64,000 bases of DNA, taken from Deltaproteobacteria bacterium. GTDB taxonomy: Bacteria > Myxococcota_A > UBA9160 > SZUA-336. The notes beneath the pieces are model-generated. The model saw nothing but the letters and a program-made list of their open reading frames with translations, was not told where the DNA came from and did not search any database. The stretch is from NCBI GenBank assembly GCA_029261925.1, contig JAJDAJ010000073.1, positions 1-64,000 of the forward strand. Direction: 5' to 3'. The position numbers were made by a program, and so were the translations under genes. This document shows positions 25,756 to 33,070 of this stretch, piece after piece (the stretch's first letter is position 1; every line of letters starts with the position of its first letter).

Positions 25756-25955
25756 CCGCAGGCGATCTCGACGCCGCCCCCCTCGAACCCCGCCTTGCGA
25801 TGGCTCGCATCGCAGAACGGCTTGGTGGCGGACTTCCCGCAGCGGCACAGGAAGAGCGGCCCCGCCTTCTCCTCGGTGGCGCCATCGGCCGTGATCGAGA
25901 CCTGCTCCTCGGTGTCGAGGACGATCGGCCCGTTCTTCATGATCGTGATCTTCAT
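25752..25955 (-). CDS. CDGSH-type [2Fe-2S] iron-sulfur protein
   Basis: A 67-residue protein with a complete CDGSH-like cluster motif CRCGKSATKPFCDASH near residues 38-53, giving the three-cysteine, one-histidine ligand set of this family. Such small proteins carry a labile [2Fe-2S] cluster and serve in electron or cluster transfer. A strong GGAGG lies seven bases before the ATG at 25955. Its stop codon overlaps the convergent PPOX stop (CTAG at 25752-25755), so the two messages share their last bases. No partner gene is evident; the cupin gene upstream is 391 bp away. Confidence 0.85.
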   Translation of the reverse strand: MKITIMKNGPIVLDTEEQVSITADGATEEKAGPLFLCRCGKSATKPFCDASHRKAGFEGGGVEIACG

Positions 25956-26077
25956 CCCAACCTCCAGCGTGATGATCCCGCCACGCGCATCATATCCGGG
26001 ACCCGGGCAAAGCGCGCAGCGCCACCCGATCCGCCCACCAGCAGTGACCGGGCGTTCTCGAGCGCGTGAACCCCGGG

Positions 26078-26289
26078 TGGTGGCTGGCACCGTTCCGGGC
26101 GGCGTTCCGCGCTCCGGGATCGCCACGGGGCGTGTTGCCGGACGGCCCCGACGGCGTGAACCTCCGACGGTACCTGGCACCGATCGCCAGCACCGATCGC
26201 CACGAGACCTGTTGCCCGGACATCACGGGCCTGTGGACTCGGAGCGGTACCTGGCACCGATCGCCGAGCGGTACCTGGCACCGATCGCA
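26078..26289. repeat. cluster of GGTACCTGGCACCGATCGC repeats in a 391-bp gene-free gap
   Basis: The gap 25956-26346 holds no gene that I can support. It contains three copies of GGTACCTGGCACCGATCGC (starting 26169, 26246, 26270), a truncated copy CAGCACCGATCGC between 26188 and 26200, and a variant GGTGGCTGGCACC at 26078-26091. The core is a one-base variant of the palindrome GGTGCCTGGCACC found at 33817, 43285 and 44928. No open reading frame with normal composition spans the array. Confidence 0.75.
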
Positions 26290-26346
26290 GCTCGCACGGC
26301 TCGCTGCTCGTCGACGCTGACGGGCCCGCGCGGAAGCCGGGCTCGA

Positions 26347-26820
26347 TCAGTCGAGCCGCTCGCCCAGGTGGACCCAGCGCGAGGTGTCGATCGGCGGGTT
26401 GGGCAGCGGCGTGACGCCGCGCTCGGCGCAGAGCTTCGCGAAGCCGGGCTTGTCGGCCGGCACCGCTCGCGGGTCGCCCATCATGATCTCGTAGAGCACG
26501 GCGCCGTCGGGCCCGCCGATGATCGGGCCGAAGACCGCGCCCTTCTCCAGCATGATGTGCATGCCCTTCGTGCAGCGAACGTTGCCCACGGTGATCTCGC
26601 CGTCGAGAACGAAGACCACGTGGTCGCTCATGTGACCGTGGCGCTCCACGATCACTCCCGGGTCGTAGCGGGCGTACAGGGACAAGCGCTCCGGCGTGAA
26701 CTCGAGCCACTTCTCCCGGATCGAGACGCGGCGATCGCCGTGCATCTGGGCCTTGACCTCGATCCAGTCCTCGTCGTCGAGGTGAACGAACGCCAGCCTC
26801 GGCTCCCGGTCGTCGCCCAT
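26347..26820 (-). CDS. cupin-domain protein
   Basis: A 157-residue single-cupin protein. The metal-binding motif is PGVIVERHGHMSDHVVFVLDG (about residues 54-74), with three histidines in place for the first cupin motif. The second motif region, KGMHIMLEKGAVFGP near 85-99, keeps one histidine. It may be a small oxygenase, an isomerase or a ligand-binding protein. A strong GAGGAGGAG ribosome site sits before the ATG. It is transcribed alone toward the repeat cluster and is divergent from the fatty-acid-hydroxylase-like gene at 26908. Confidence 0.78.
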   Translation of the reverse strand: MGDDREPRLAFVHLDDEDWIEVKAQMHGDRRVSIREKWLEFTPERLSLYARYDPGVIVERHGHMSDHVVFVLDGEITVGNVRCTKGMHIMLEKGAVFGPIIGGPDGAVLYEIMMGDPRAVPADKPGFAKLCAERGVTPLPNPPIDTSRWVHLGERLD

Positions 26821-26892
26821 GGCTCCTCCTCGTCCCCCGCCGGGATCGTACTACAGCCCACCGCGCCCGGTGCCCGGCTCACGGCGCCGGTG

Positions 26893-26898
26893 TAGCAT
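26893..26898 (+). promoter_or_regulatory. TAGCAT -10 box 9 nt before ATG
   Basis: TAGCAT ends nine bases before the ATG of the fatty-acid-hydroxylase-like gene; the intervening bases GGGGGCGCC are a poor Shine-Dalgarno at this distance. This is a near-leaderless arrangement like those at 36435 and 59245, with slightly longer spacing. Confidence 0.4.
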
Positions 26899-26907
26899 GG
26901 GGGCGCC

Positions 26908-27945
26908 ATGCCGGGACCGCTGGACATCTTGACCGCCGTGCTGCTGGGCGTGGCCCTCTGGGTGGCCGGCGTTCACTTCTTCGACCTGGTCCACTGGGTG
27001 CTCCACGGCATGCTGCGCTCGCGCTGGCGCCCGCTGCGGCTACTCGCGACGCCACACCTGATGCACCACCGCTGGCTCGACGGCAGCCTGACCACGCGCT
27101 GGGAGTACCAGCGCGCCAACCTGTGGGGTCACATCGTGCTGGAGTACTCCACCCAGCTGGCCTTCAGCGGACTGCTGCTGCTGCTGCTCCCCGCGGCCGT
27201 GGTCGGGGTCTGCGCGGCGCTGCAGACGCTCACGTTCGCCTACATCCTCGGCCAGCGCGGCCTCGACATCAATCACCGCGCGATCGAGATGCTCGACGCG
27301 TACCGCCCCTCGGTCCTGGCGATGCCGGCCTATCATGCGCTGCACCACGTGTACCCCGACGCCTACTACAGCGCCTACTCCAAGCTGATCGACTACATCG
27401 TCGGGGGCGGCACCTGCCTGCGCCGGCGCGTCGGCTTCGTCGGCGGCGATTCCGCCTTCGGCCGCGAGCTGCGCGGGCTTCTCGAGCGCGCCGGGGCACG
27501 CTCACTCGGCGAGCTCGAGGCCGTCGCGAGCGACGCCCGCGCGCGCCTGTCCGGGCTCGACGTCCTCGTCATCTGCGATCCGGCGGCCGACCGGCTCGCC
27601 GCGGTCGAGGCCTTCGTCGGCGCGACGCGCGACCGTCAGCTGCCGCCCGAGGTCTGGGCCGTCCAGGAGCGGGTCGAGGACCGGCTCGCGCGCCACTACT
27701 ACCGCGACGTCCGCGTGAGCTACCGCGCGATCCGGGTGCCCGCTCACGTGCTCGCCGATCCGGACGCGGCCCGCCCAGCGGCGCGCCGGGCGCTGTTCTG
27801 GATCCGCCGGGGGCTCAACTACGTGCCCACACAGGGCACCCCGGGCGGCCTGTGCGATTTCCTGCGCTTCCGCGGCGTCGATCCGCAGCAGCCACCGGAT
27901 GCCGTCGGGGTGCGCCACCGCGCCGACGCGCTGCAGCCGGCCTGA
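26908..27945 (+). CDS. fatty-acid hydroxylase/sterol desaturase-like membrane protein fused to a Rossmann-like domain
   Basis: A 345-residue protein in two parts. Residues 1-165 are membrane-bound with di-iron histidine boxes: HWVLH (29-33), HLMHH (50-54), a histidine in DINHRAIEM near 122 and HALHH near 145; hydrophobic segments lie at about 7-25 and 82-112. Residues from about 172 (RRVGFVGGDSAFGRELRGLL) look like a nucleotide-binding domain, with DVLVICDP near 222. This order recalls plant CER1/CER3-type wax enzymes (hydroxylase-like domain plus WAX2 domain). In bacteria most family members lack the second domain. A role in hydroxylating or reducing a long acyl chain or sterol is inference. 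Confidence 0.75.
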   Translation: MPGPLDILTAVLLGVALWVAGVHFFDLVHWVLHGMLRSRWRPLRLLATPHLMHHRWLDGSLTTRWEYQRANLWGHIVLEYSTQLAFSGLLLLLLPAAVVGVCAALQTLTFAYILGQRGLDINHRAIEMLDAYRPSVLAMPAYHALHHVYPDAYYSAYSKLIDYIVGGGTCLRRRVGFVGGDSAFGRELRGLLERAGARSLGELEAVASDARARLSGLDVLVICDPAADRLAAVEAFVGATRDRQLPPEVWAVQERVEDRLARHYYRDVRVSYRAIRVPAHVLADPDAARPAARRALFWIRRGLNYVPTQGTPGGLCDFLRFRGVDPQQPPDAVGVRHRADALQPA

Positions 27946-27974
27946 GCGCGAAGCCCGACCCGCGAGGAGAGCCC

Positions 27975-28958
27975 GTGACCCGACCATCCCCCGGCCCGGG
28001 AGCCGCCCCGGCCGATCCGGAGCTCGCGAACGCCATCGGGCGCGCGCTCGACGCGCTGCTGCACGCCCTGGAGCTCGAGCCCCTGGGCGACGACCGCTTC
28101 CGCGCGGCGAGCGAGCCGGCGCGCTTCGACCGGGTCTTCGGCGGCCAGGTCCTGGCGCAGGCGCTACTCGCCGCGGCGCGAACGGTGCCAGGCAACGCCC
28201 CGGCCGGCAACATCGCGGGTACCCCCGGCAACGCCGCGGCGCCGGCGCCCAAGCTCCCGCACTCGCTGCACGCGTACTTCGTCGAGGTGGGCACACCCGA
28301 GGCGCTCATCGAGCTCGCCGTCGAGCGCATTCGCGACGGGCGCTCCGTCTCGATGCGCCGCGTGGTGGCCACGCAGGGGGAGCGCACGCTGCTCACGCTG
28401 ATGGCGTCGTTTCACGCGGGGGCACCCGGCCCCGAGCTCGCGGGGCCCGCACCCGAGGTGCCGCCGCCGGGGTCGCTGCCGGCGCTGCAGGACTGGGTCC
28501 CGGGCATGCCGGACGCGGGCCGGGCCCAGGGGCAGGTCTGGGTCGACCTTCCGCCGCCCCTGGAGCTGCGCATCGGCGAGGCGCCGACCTTCCTGGGCGG
28601 CTCCCGGGCCAGCGGGGCGCGCGCCCACTGGATGCGCCTGCCGCGCGACGTCGGCGACGACCCGCTGCTGCACGCCGCGCTGCTGGCGTACGCCAGCGAC
28701 TACCTGCTACTCGACATGGTCTTCCGGTCCCATCCCGGAGACCTGGCCAGCCGCGACACCATGGGCTTCAGCCTCGACCACGCGATCTGGCTGCACCGCC
28801 CGGTGCGCATGGACCAGTGGCTGCTGTACGTGCAGGAGACCGAGGCGATCCACGGCGAGCGCGGTCTGGTGCGCGGCCGCATTCACGACGGTCAGGGCCG
28901 CCTGATCGCGACGGTGATGCAGGAGGAGCTCGCGCGGGAGCGGCGACCCCGGGCCTGA
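27975..28958 (+). CDS. tesB: acyl-CoA thioesterase II
   Basis: A 327-residue double hot-dog thioesterase. FDRVFGGQVLAQALLAA (about residues 50-66) and LHAYFVEVGTP near 99 form the first domain; LAYASDYLLLDMVFRSHP near 243 holds the catalytic aspartate, and ASRDTMGFSLDHAIWLHRPV with the closing glutamine region completes the second. It hydrolyses acyl-CoA to free acid and CoA. The GTG at 27975 follows GAGGAGAG. A low-complexity loop, AGNIAGTPGNAAAPAP (about residues 78-93), is inserted after the first helix; it begins on a degenerate copy of the GGTGCCAGGCACC palindrome (28184-28196). The gene starts 29 bp after the hydroxylase-like gene and may be co-transcribed. Confidence 0.87.
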   Translation: MTRPSPGPGAAPADPELANAIGRALDALLHALELEPLGDDRFRAASEPARFDRVFGGQVLAQALLAAARTVPGNAPAGNIAGTPGNAAAPAPKLPHSLHAYFVEVGTPEALIELAVERIRDGRSVSMRRVVATQGERTLLTLMASFHAGAPGPELAGPAPEVPPPGSLPALQDWVPGMPDAGRAQGQVWVDLPPPLELRIGEAPTFLGGSRASGARAHWMRLPRDVGDDPLLHAALLAYASDYLLLDMVFRSHPGDLASRDTMGFSLDHAIWLHRPVRMDQWLLYVQETEAIHGERGLVRGRIHDGQGRLIATVMQEELARERRPRA

Positions 28959-28995
28959 TCTCGCGACTGCCGTCGGCCCGCGGACGCGGACAGGC

Positions 28996-29415
28996 TCACG
29001 AGCCCTTGAACGGCAGGCGTGTGGCCAGCTCCCGCAGGCGCGCCTGCCCCACCTTGCCGGCGCCGTCGGACGCCACGACCAGCAGGTCGGGCCCGCCCAG
29101 CTCCATGGCCACCTGCAGGCAGGCGCCGCAGGGCCAGGTCAGCTCGCCGGAGGTCCGCGGCGCCACCAGCGCGAGGATTTCCGGCCGGCCCGCATCCTGC
29201 GCGACCGCGCTGAACAGCGCCGCTCGCTCGGCACACATGGCCAGGCCCAGCGAGACGTTCTCGACCAGTGCGCCGGGCACGACGGCGTCGCGGTCGGTGA
29301 CCACGGCCGCCCCCATCTTGAAGTGGGAGTACGGGGCATACGCACGCTCCAGCGCGTGCTCCGCGTCGCGCACCGCGTCCGTCGCCCGGGGATCGTCGAA
29401 ATCGATGTCCGCCAT
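28996..29415 (-). CDS. cdd: cytidine deaminase
   Basis: A 139-residue zinc deaminase. The family signature is complete: CAERAA near residue 61 (Cys zinc ligand plus catalytic Glu) and PCGACLQ near 95 (two Cys ligands). NVSLGLAMCAE matches the substrate-binding stretch. It converts cytidine/deoxycytidine to uridine/deoxyuridine in pyrimidine salvage. The terminal LRELATRLPFKGS is typical of bacterial Cdd. It lies 6 bp downstream of the VOC-family gene on the same strand, so the two are probably co-transcribed, though no functional link is clear. Confidence 0.88.
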   Translation of the reverse strand: MADIDFDDPRATDAVRDAEHALERAYAPYSHFKMGAAVVTDRDAVVPGALVENVSLGLAMCAERAALFSAVAQDAGRPEILALVAPRTSGELTWPCGACLQVAMELGGPDLLVVASDGAGKVGQARLRELATRLPFKGS

Positions 29416-29421
29416 GCGGTC

Positions 29422-29874
29422 CTACGCCCTCTGGTCGACCTGGACGAAGTTGCCGTCGGGGTCGCGCATGAACACGCTGCGGATCTTGCCGCCCTCGGGC
29501 TCGCCGTAGTCCTTCGAGTCCGCGGTGTGCGGGAACAGCAGCGGCACGTCGCGCCGCTCCGCGTCGCGCAGGATCGCGTCGATGTCGTCCACCCAGAAGC
29601 TGAAGTGGTGGGTGCCCAGGTCGAAGAGCTCCGAGCGCCGGTCGGCCGACGCCGGGCTGATCATCTGATCGAGCACGAGGGCGCTGTCATGAGGGCCCTC
29701 CCCCCAGCGCAGCCACGCCGTCCGGCGCCGCACGGGCTGCTGGGTCGTGAAGTCGGTGAACTCCTGGACCCAGTCCGAGGTCACCCGCAGGCCCAGGAAG
29801 TCCCGGTAGAACTCGAGCGACCGGTCCATGTCCGTGACCCCGACCGCGAGATGCGAGACGGCGATGATTCCCAT
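29422..29874 (-). CDS. VOC (glyoxalase/dioxygenase superfamily) protein
   Basis: A 150-residue vicinal-oxygen-chelate protein with two beta-alpha-beta-beta-beta modules: SHLAVGVTDMDRSLEFYRDF at the N-terminus (His7 as first metal ligand) and THHFSFWVDDIDAILRDAER near 85 (second His). FMRDPDGNFVQVDQ at the end supplies a possible glutamine/glutamate ligand region. It could be a glyoxalase-like isomerase or a ring-cleavage-type dioxygenase; sequence does not decide. GGAG is present eight bases before the ATG. The cytidine deaminase gene follows after 6 bp. Confidence 0.8.
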   Translation of the reverse strand: MGIIAVSHLAVGVTDMDRSLEFYRDFLGLRVTSDWVQEFTDFTTQQPVRRRTAWLRWGEGPHDSALVLDQMISPASADRRSELFDLGTHHFSFWVDDIDAILRDAERRDVPLLFPHTADSKDYGEPEGGKIRSVFMRDPDGNFVQVDQRA

Positions 29875-29994
29875 TTTGCGACTCCGTCGTCAGCTGGCCC
29901 GCCCCCATCCTGCACGAGAAGCCCTCCGCGATGCCAGCGGCCCGTCGCTCCGGCGCCGCGCCCTGTGAGAAACTCGCTGCGAGGAGAGACCACG

Positions 29995-30459
29995 ATGACC
30001 CCCGAGGACCTCGTCGAGATCGAGAAGATCCGCCAGCTCAAGGCGCGCTACTTCCATCTGATGGACCAGAAGCGCTGGGACGAGTGGGCCGACGTGTTCT
30101 GCGAGGACGTGGTGATCGACACCACCCAGGAGGCCGACACCCCGATCATCCGCGGCCGGAAGGCCTTCCTGGAGTTCCTCGCGCCCATCCTCGAGGGGGT
30201 CCAGACGGTTCACCACGGCCACCTGTCCGAGATCGAGCGAACGGGATCCGACACCGCGCGCGCGACCTGGTCGATGGAGGACATGCTCTGGTGGCCCCCC
30301 GAGGCCGGCGGACGCCACCTCTGGGGGCTGGGCTTCTACTTCGAGACGTATCGCCGGGACGACCGCGGGCAGTGGCGGATCGAGGAGCTCAAGCTGCGCC
30401 GCATTCGCGTCGAGGTCGACGGCAAGCAGACCTTCCCGCCGCCCGACGGCGCTACATGA
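29995..30459 (+). CDS. NTF2/SnoaL-like protein
   Basis: A 154-residue cone-shaped alpha+beta barrel protein. EIEKIRQLKARYFHLMDQKR (residues 6-25) followed by WDEWADVFCEDVVID is the usual SnoaL-like/scytalone-dehydratase-like opening, and histidines in VQTVHHGHLSEIE near 70 may be catalytic. Family members act as isomerases, dehydratases or small ligand-binding proteins. A GAGGAGAG ribosome site precedes the ATG. Its 3' end overlaps the convergent aldolase gene by 8 bp. Confidence 0.78.
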   Translation: MTPEDLVEIEKIRQLKARYFHLMDQKRWDEWADVFCEDVVIDTTQEADTPIIRGRKAFLEFLAPILEGVQTVHHGHLSEIERTGSDTARATWSMEDMLWWPPEAGGRHLWGLGFYFETYRRDDRGQWRIEELKLRRIRVEVDGKQTFPPPDGAT

Positions 30460-31087
30460 AGCTCGCGTAGCCAGCGATCTCCTCGACCCAGGGATCCGGA
30501 ATCAGGCTCACCTCGCCGCCGAACTGCCGGACGTACAGGGAGAGCTTCGCAGTCTCCTCGATCATCATGGCGCGTGTGGCGGCGCCGCGCAGATCCTCGC
30601 CGACTGCCATCAGCCCGTGGTTCTGCATGATCGCCCCGCGGCTCTTCTCCAGCGCCAGGCCCATGGCCTCCGCGAGCTCCTGGCTCCCGGGCATCAGCCA
30701 CGGCACGATCTGCGTGTCGGCCAGCAGGATCGCGTCGGTGTTGATCGGCTGGAAGCTCTGGTTGCAGATCCCGAACGCGGTCGCGATCGGGGAATGCGTG
30801 TGGACCGCGCCGTGGATGCCCTCGCGCGAGCGGTACGAGCGCACGTGCATGGGGTACTCGATGGAGGGCGCATTGCTGCCCTGGATCACGCTGCCATCGG
30901 GCTGGATGTGAACCAGCGCCTCCTCGCTGAGCGTGCCCTTGTACAGCCCGGTCGGGGTGATCCACAGGGTCTCGCCATCGCCCGACAGGGCGCTGACGTT
31001 GCCGCCCGTCGCGGTAAGGTGCCCGGTCTGGAACAGCTCGTTGACGATCTGCACGATCTGCTGGCGCGCCTCGCGGTCCGTCTGCAT
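30452..31087 (-). CDS. class II aldolase/adducin family protein
   Basis: A 211-residue zinc-dependent aldolase-fold protein. TGHLTATGGNVSAL near residue 20 binds phosphate; HTHSPIATAFGI near 97 supplies two zinc histidines, and QNHGLMAVGEDL near 155 the third. It resembles fuculose-phosphate aldolase and 5-methylthioribulose-1-phosphate dehydratase/aldolase. GAGGAGA precedes the ATG. It lies 53 bp downstream of an MtnK-like kinase on the same strand, which suggests they act in sequence on a phosphorylated 5-deoxy- or 5-methylthio-pentose, as in the DHAP shunt; the isomerase MtnA is not in this window. Reaction assignment is inference. Confidence 0.82.
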   Translation of the reverse strand: MQTDREARQQIVQIVNELFQTGHLTATGGNVSALSGDGETLWITPTGLYKGTLSEEALVHIQPDGSVIQGSNAPSIEYPMHVRSYRSREGIHGAVHTHSPIATAFGICNQSFQPINTDAILLADTQIVPWLMPGSQELAEAMGLALEKSRGAIMQNHGLMAVGEDLRGAATRAMMIEETAKLSLYVRQFGGEVSLIPDPWVEEIAGYASFM

Positions 31088-31140
31088 CGGTTCTCCTCGC
31101 TGGTCGCTGGAGGATACCGCCGCCGCCGTGCGGCCGGGGC

Positions 31141-32181
31141 TCAGGCGGGATCGCGCAGCAGCGCCAGCCCGCGGTGCAGCAGCGGCATGGCCCGTTCCGG
31201 CTCGGAGAGGAAGGGCAGGCGCGAGGGACCCACCAGGTGGGCCGCCATGTCGACCCCGCAGTAGCCCAGCGCACGCTGCAGCAGGGCGTCGCCGGGGCTC
31301 ACCACGGAGGTGTACGCGGTCACCAGCGCGCCTCGAGCTCGGGCCCGGACCTGCTCGCCCGTCTGCGGTGCCAGGCAGAGCTGCACGTGCGCCAGCGCGG
31401 CACCGAGATCGAAGGCGGGATCGCCGAGGTGCGCGAACTCGGCGTCGATCAGCCGCGCACCGCCGGGCGCGAGCAGGACGTTCGCGCACTTCACGTCGCC
31501 GTGGACCAGTGCCTGGCCGCGCGTGTGGTAGGCAGTGCGCAGCCCGGCCAGGCGCGCGCGCAGCGCCGGCTCGCGTCCGGCCTCGTGCATCCGGGCGCGC
31601 AGGGGGGCCGCCACACCCGGCAGGTCCCCGGCCCAGGGCGCGTCGAAGAGCGCCTCGCCGTGCAGCCGGCGCATCTCGATGTTCTCGAAGCGCGGCGCGA
31701 GCTGCGCGAGCCGCGACGCGGAGGTGGCGTGGACCCGCGCCAGGTACACGCCGAGCGCGCGCAGCGCGTCGAGCGGGACCTCGCCGGCGCGAAGCGCGTC
31801 CTGCAGGGACGTGACCGTGCCCAGGTCCTCGAGCACCAGCACGCGAGCGCGCTCGTCGAAGCGCGCGATCGCCGGCAGGATCACCTGGTCGGGCGGCAGC
31901 AGTGCGCGGACCGCCTCGTCGTAGCGCCGCTCGAAGAGGATGCGATCGGCACTGAGCGGCAGCTCGGGAAACCCCTCGACCCCGGGTCGGGCCTGCTTGA
32001 CGATCCAGGACCGACCGGAGTGCTCGACCCGGCGCACGTAGTTCAGGTTCCCCTCGCCGGCCGCCGAGACGCGGGCACCGGAGGCGTCGGGGAGCAGCCC
32101 GGCGCCGACCAGGTATCCCGGCAGCGAGGCGTCGTCGAGGCGCGGCTGGACGGCGGGCGGTCGCGGGCCGGACGGAGACAC
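31141..32181 (-). CDS. MtnK-like sugar kinase (aminoglycoside phosphotransferase superfamily)
   Basis: A 346-residue kinase whose N-terminal ATP-binding region AAGEGNLNYVRRV followed by WIVKQARPGVEG resembles S-methyl-5-thioribose kinase. VLVLEDLGTVTSL near 113, the catalytic loop HGDVKCANVLL near 225 and the metal-binding IDAEFAHLGDPAFDLG near 245 complete the fold; MtnK typically has IDPEFA here. Predicted to phosphorylate a 5-modified ribose. The GTG at 32181 is fixed by TATGCT ending six bases before it. The aldolase gene follows 53 bp downstream. Assignment to MtnK rather than another APH-fold kinase is by recognised resemblance only. Confidence 0.72.
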   Translation of the reverse strand: MSPSGPRPPAVQPRLDDASLPGYLVGAGLLPDASGARVSAAGEGNLNYVRRVEHSGRSWIVKQARPGVEGFPELPLSADRILFERRYDEAVRALLPPDQVILPAIARFDERARVLVLEDLGTVTSLQDALRAGEVPLDALRALGVYLARVHATSASRLAQLAPRFENIEMRRLHGEALFDAPWAGDLPGVAAPLRARMHEAGREPALRARLAGLRTAYHTRGQALVHGDVKCANVLLAPGGARLIDAEFAHLGDPAFDLGAALAHVQLCLAPQTGEQVRARARGALVTAYTSVVSPGDALLQRALGYCGVDMAAHLVGPSRLPFLSEPERAMPLLHRGLALLRDPA

Positions 32182-32187
32182 CGCCCG

Positions 32188-32193
32188 AGCATA
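32188..32193 (-). promoter_or_regulatory. TATGCT -10 box 6 nt before GTG (leaderless-type start)
   Basis: On the minus strand TATGCT, six bases (CGGGCG) and GTG line up with the MtnK-like kinase start. No ribosome site is present. It indicates a promoter for the kinase and aldolase separate from the upstream hydratase/permease genes, 47 bp after the hydratase stop. Confidence 0.5.
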
Positions 32194-32228
32194 GCGGCGG
32201 GCGGGTCTGGAGGAGCACCGGCGCGGGA

Positions 32229-33044
32229 CTACTCGAAGCCCTCGTCGCGCCAGCGCACCGCCTCGCGCGGGCCGTCCTCCAGCAGGCGCCGCTTCCACTC
32301 CGCCGCGGCCCGACCCTCGTAGGCGAAGCGATCCGTCTGCAGCTGCAAACGCTGCAGCTGGTCGCGGCCCATCAGCTCGAGGGCCTTGTTGCAGATCGCC
32401 TTGTTGGCGGCCTGCAGCTCGTGCGGGACCCGCGCCATGCGCCCGGCGAGGCGCCCCACCGCGGCGTCGAGCTCGGCGGCCGGCACCGCGCGTGCGACGA
32501 GCCCGATCGAGGCCGCGGTCGCGCCGTCGATGAGATCCCCGGTGAGCATGAGGATCTTGGCCCACTGCGGCCCCACCAGGTACGTCCACATGTGCGTGGG
32601 CCCCGTCGACCCCTGCGCGCGCACCGGCGGATAGCCGATGCGCGCGTCGTCTGCCGCGATCACCACGTCGCAGTTGAAGGCCAGCTCCGTCCCGCCCCCG
32701 ACGCAGTGGCCGTGGAGCTGGGCGAGGGTCGGCTTCGTCAGGTTCCACAGGGGGCCCCAGGGGTCGGGCGCGCGCTGGGTGTCGAGGAAGATGTCGAGCG
32801 GCGTCTGCGGAGCGGCGTCTCGCTGAGCTCCGGCCAGGTCGGCGAAGTCGTGCCCGGAGCAGAACGACGGGCCGGCGCCGCGGATCACGATGCAGCCGAC
32901 GTCGTCGCTCGACTCGGCGTCGTGCAGCGCCGCGAGCAGCTCGGACTTCATGCGCGCGTCGAGCGCGTTGCGGCGGTCGGGCCGGTTCAGGGTGATGCGG
33001 AGCACCCGCTCATGAATCGCGGTCAGGATCGTCTCGTACGACAT
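32229..33044 (-). CDS. enoyl-CoA hydratase/isomerase family protein
   Basis: A 271-residue crotonase. RITLNRPDRRNALDARM near residue 16, CSGHDFADLAG near 63, the oxyanion-hole GHCVGGGTELAFNCDVVIA near 110 and QGSTGPTH near 143 are all visible. It hydrates or isomerises an enoyl-CoA in beta-oxidation. AAGGAGA lies upstream of the ATG at 33044; the alternative start 30 bp upstream overlaps the permease stop region and is less likely. It is 26 bp behind the lactate-permease-type gene in the same direction. A second crotonase at 34949 shares the WAKxLMLxGxxI segment. Confidence 0.86.
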   Translation of the reverse strand: MSYETILTAIHERVLRITLNRPDRRNALDARMKSELLAALHDAESSDDVGCIVIRGAGPSFCSGHDFADLAGAQRDAAPQTPLDIFLDTQRAPDPWGPLWNLTKPTLAQLHGHCVGGGTELAFNCDVVIAADDARIGYPPVRAQGSTGPTHMWTYLVGPQWAKILMLTGDLIDGATAASIGLVARAVPAAELDAAVGRLAGRMARVPHELQAANKAICNKALELMGRDQLQRLQLQTDRFAYEGRAAAEWKRRLLEDGPREAVRWRDEGFE

Positions 33045-33070
33045 CGGCAGGTCTCCTTGCGGGCGCCGGG

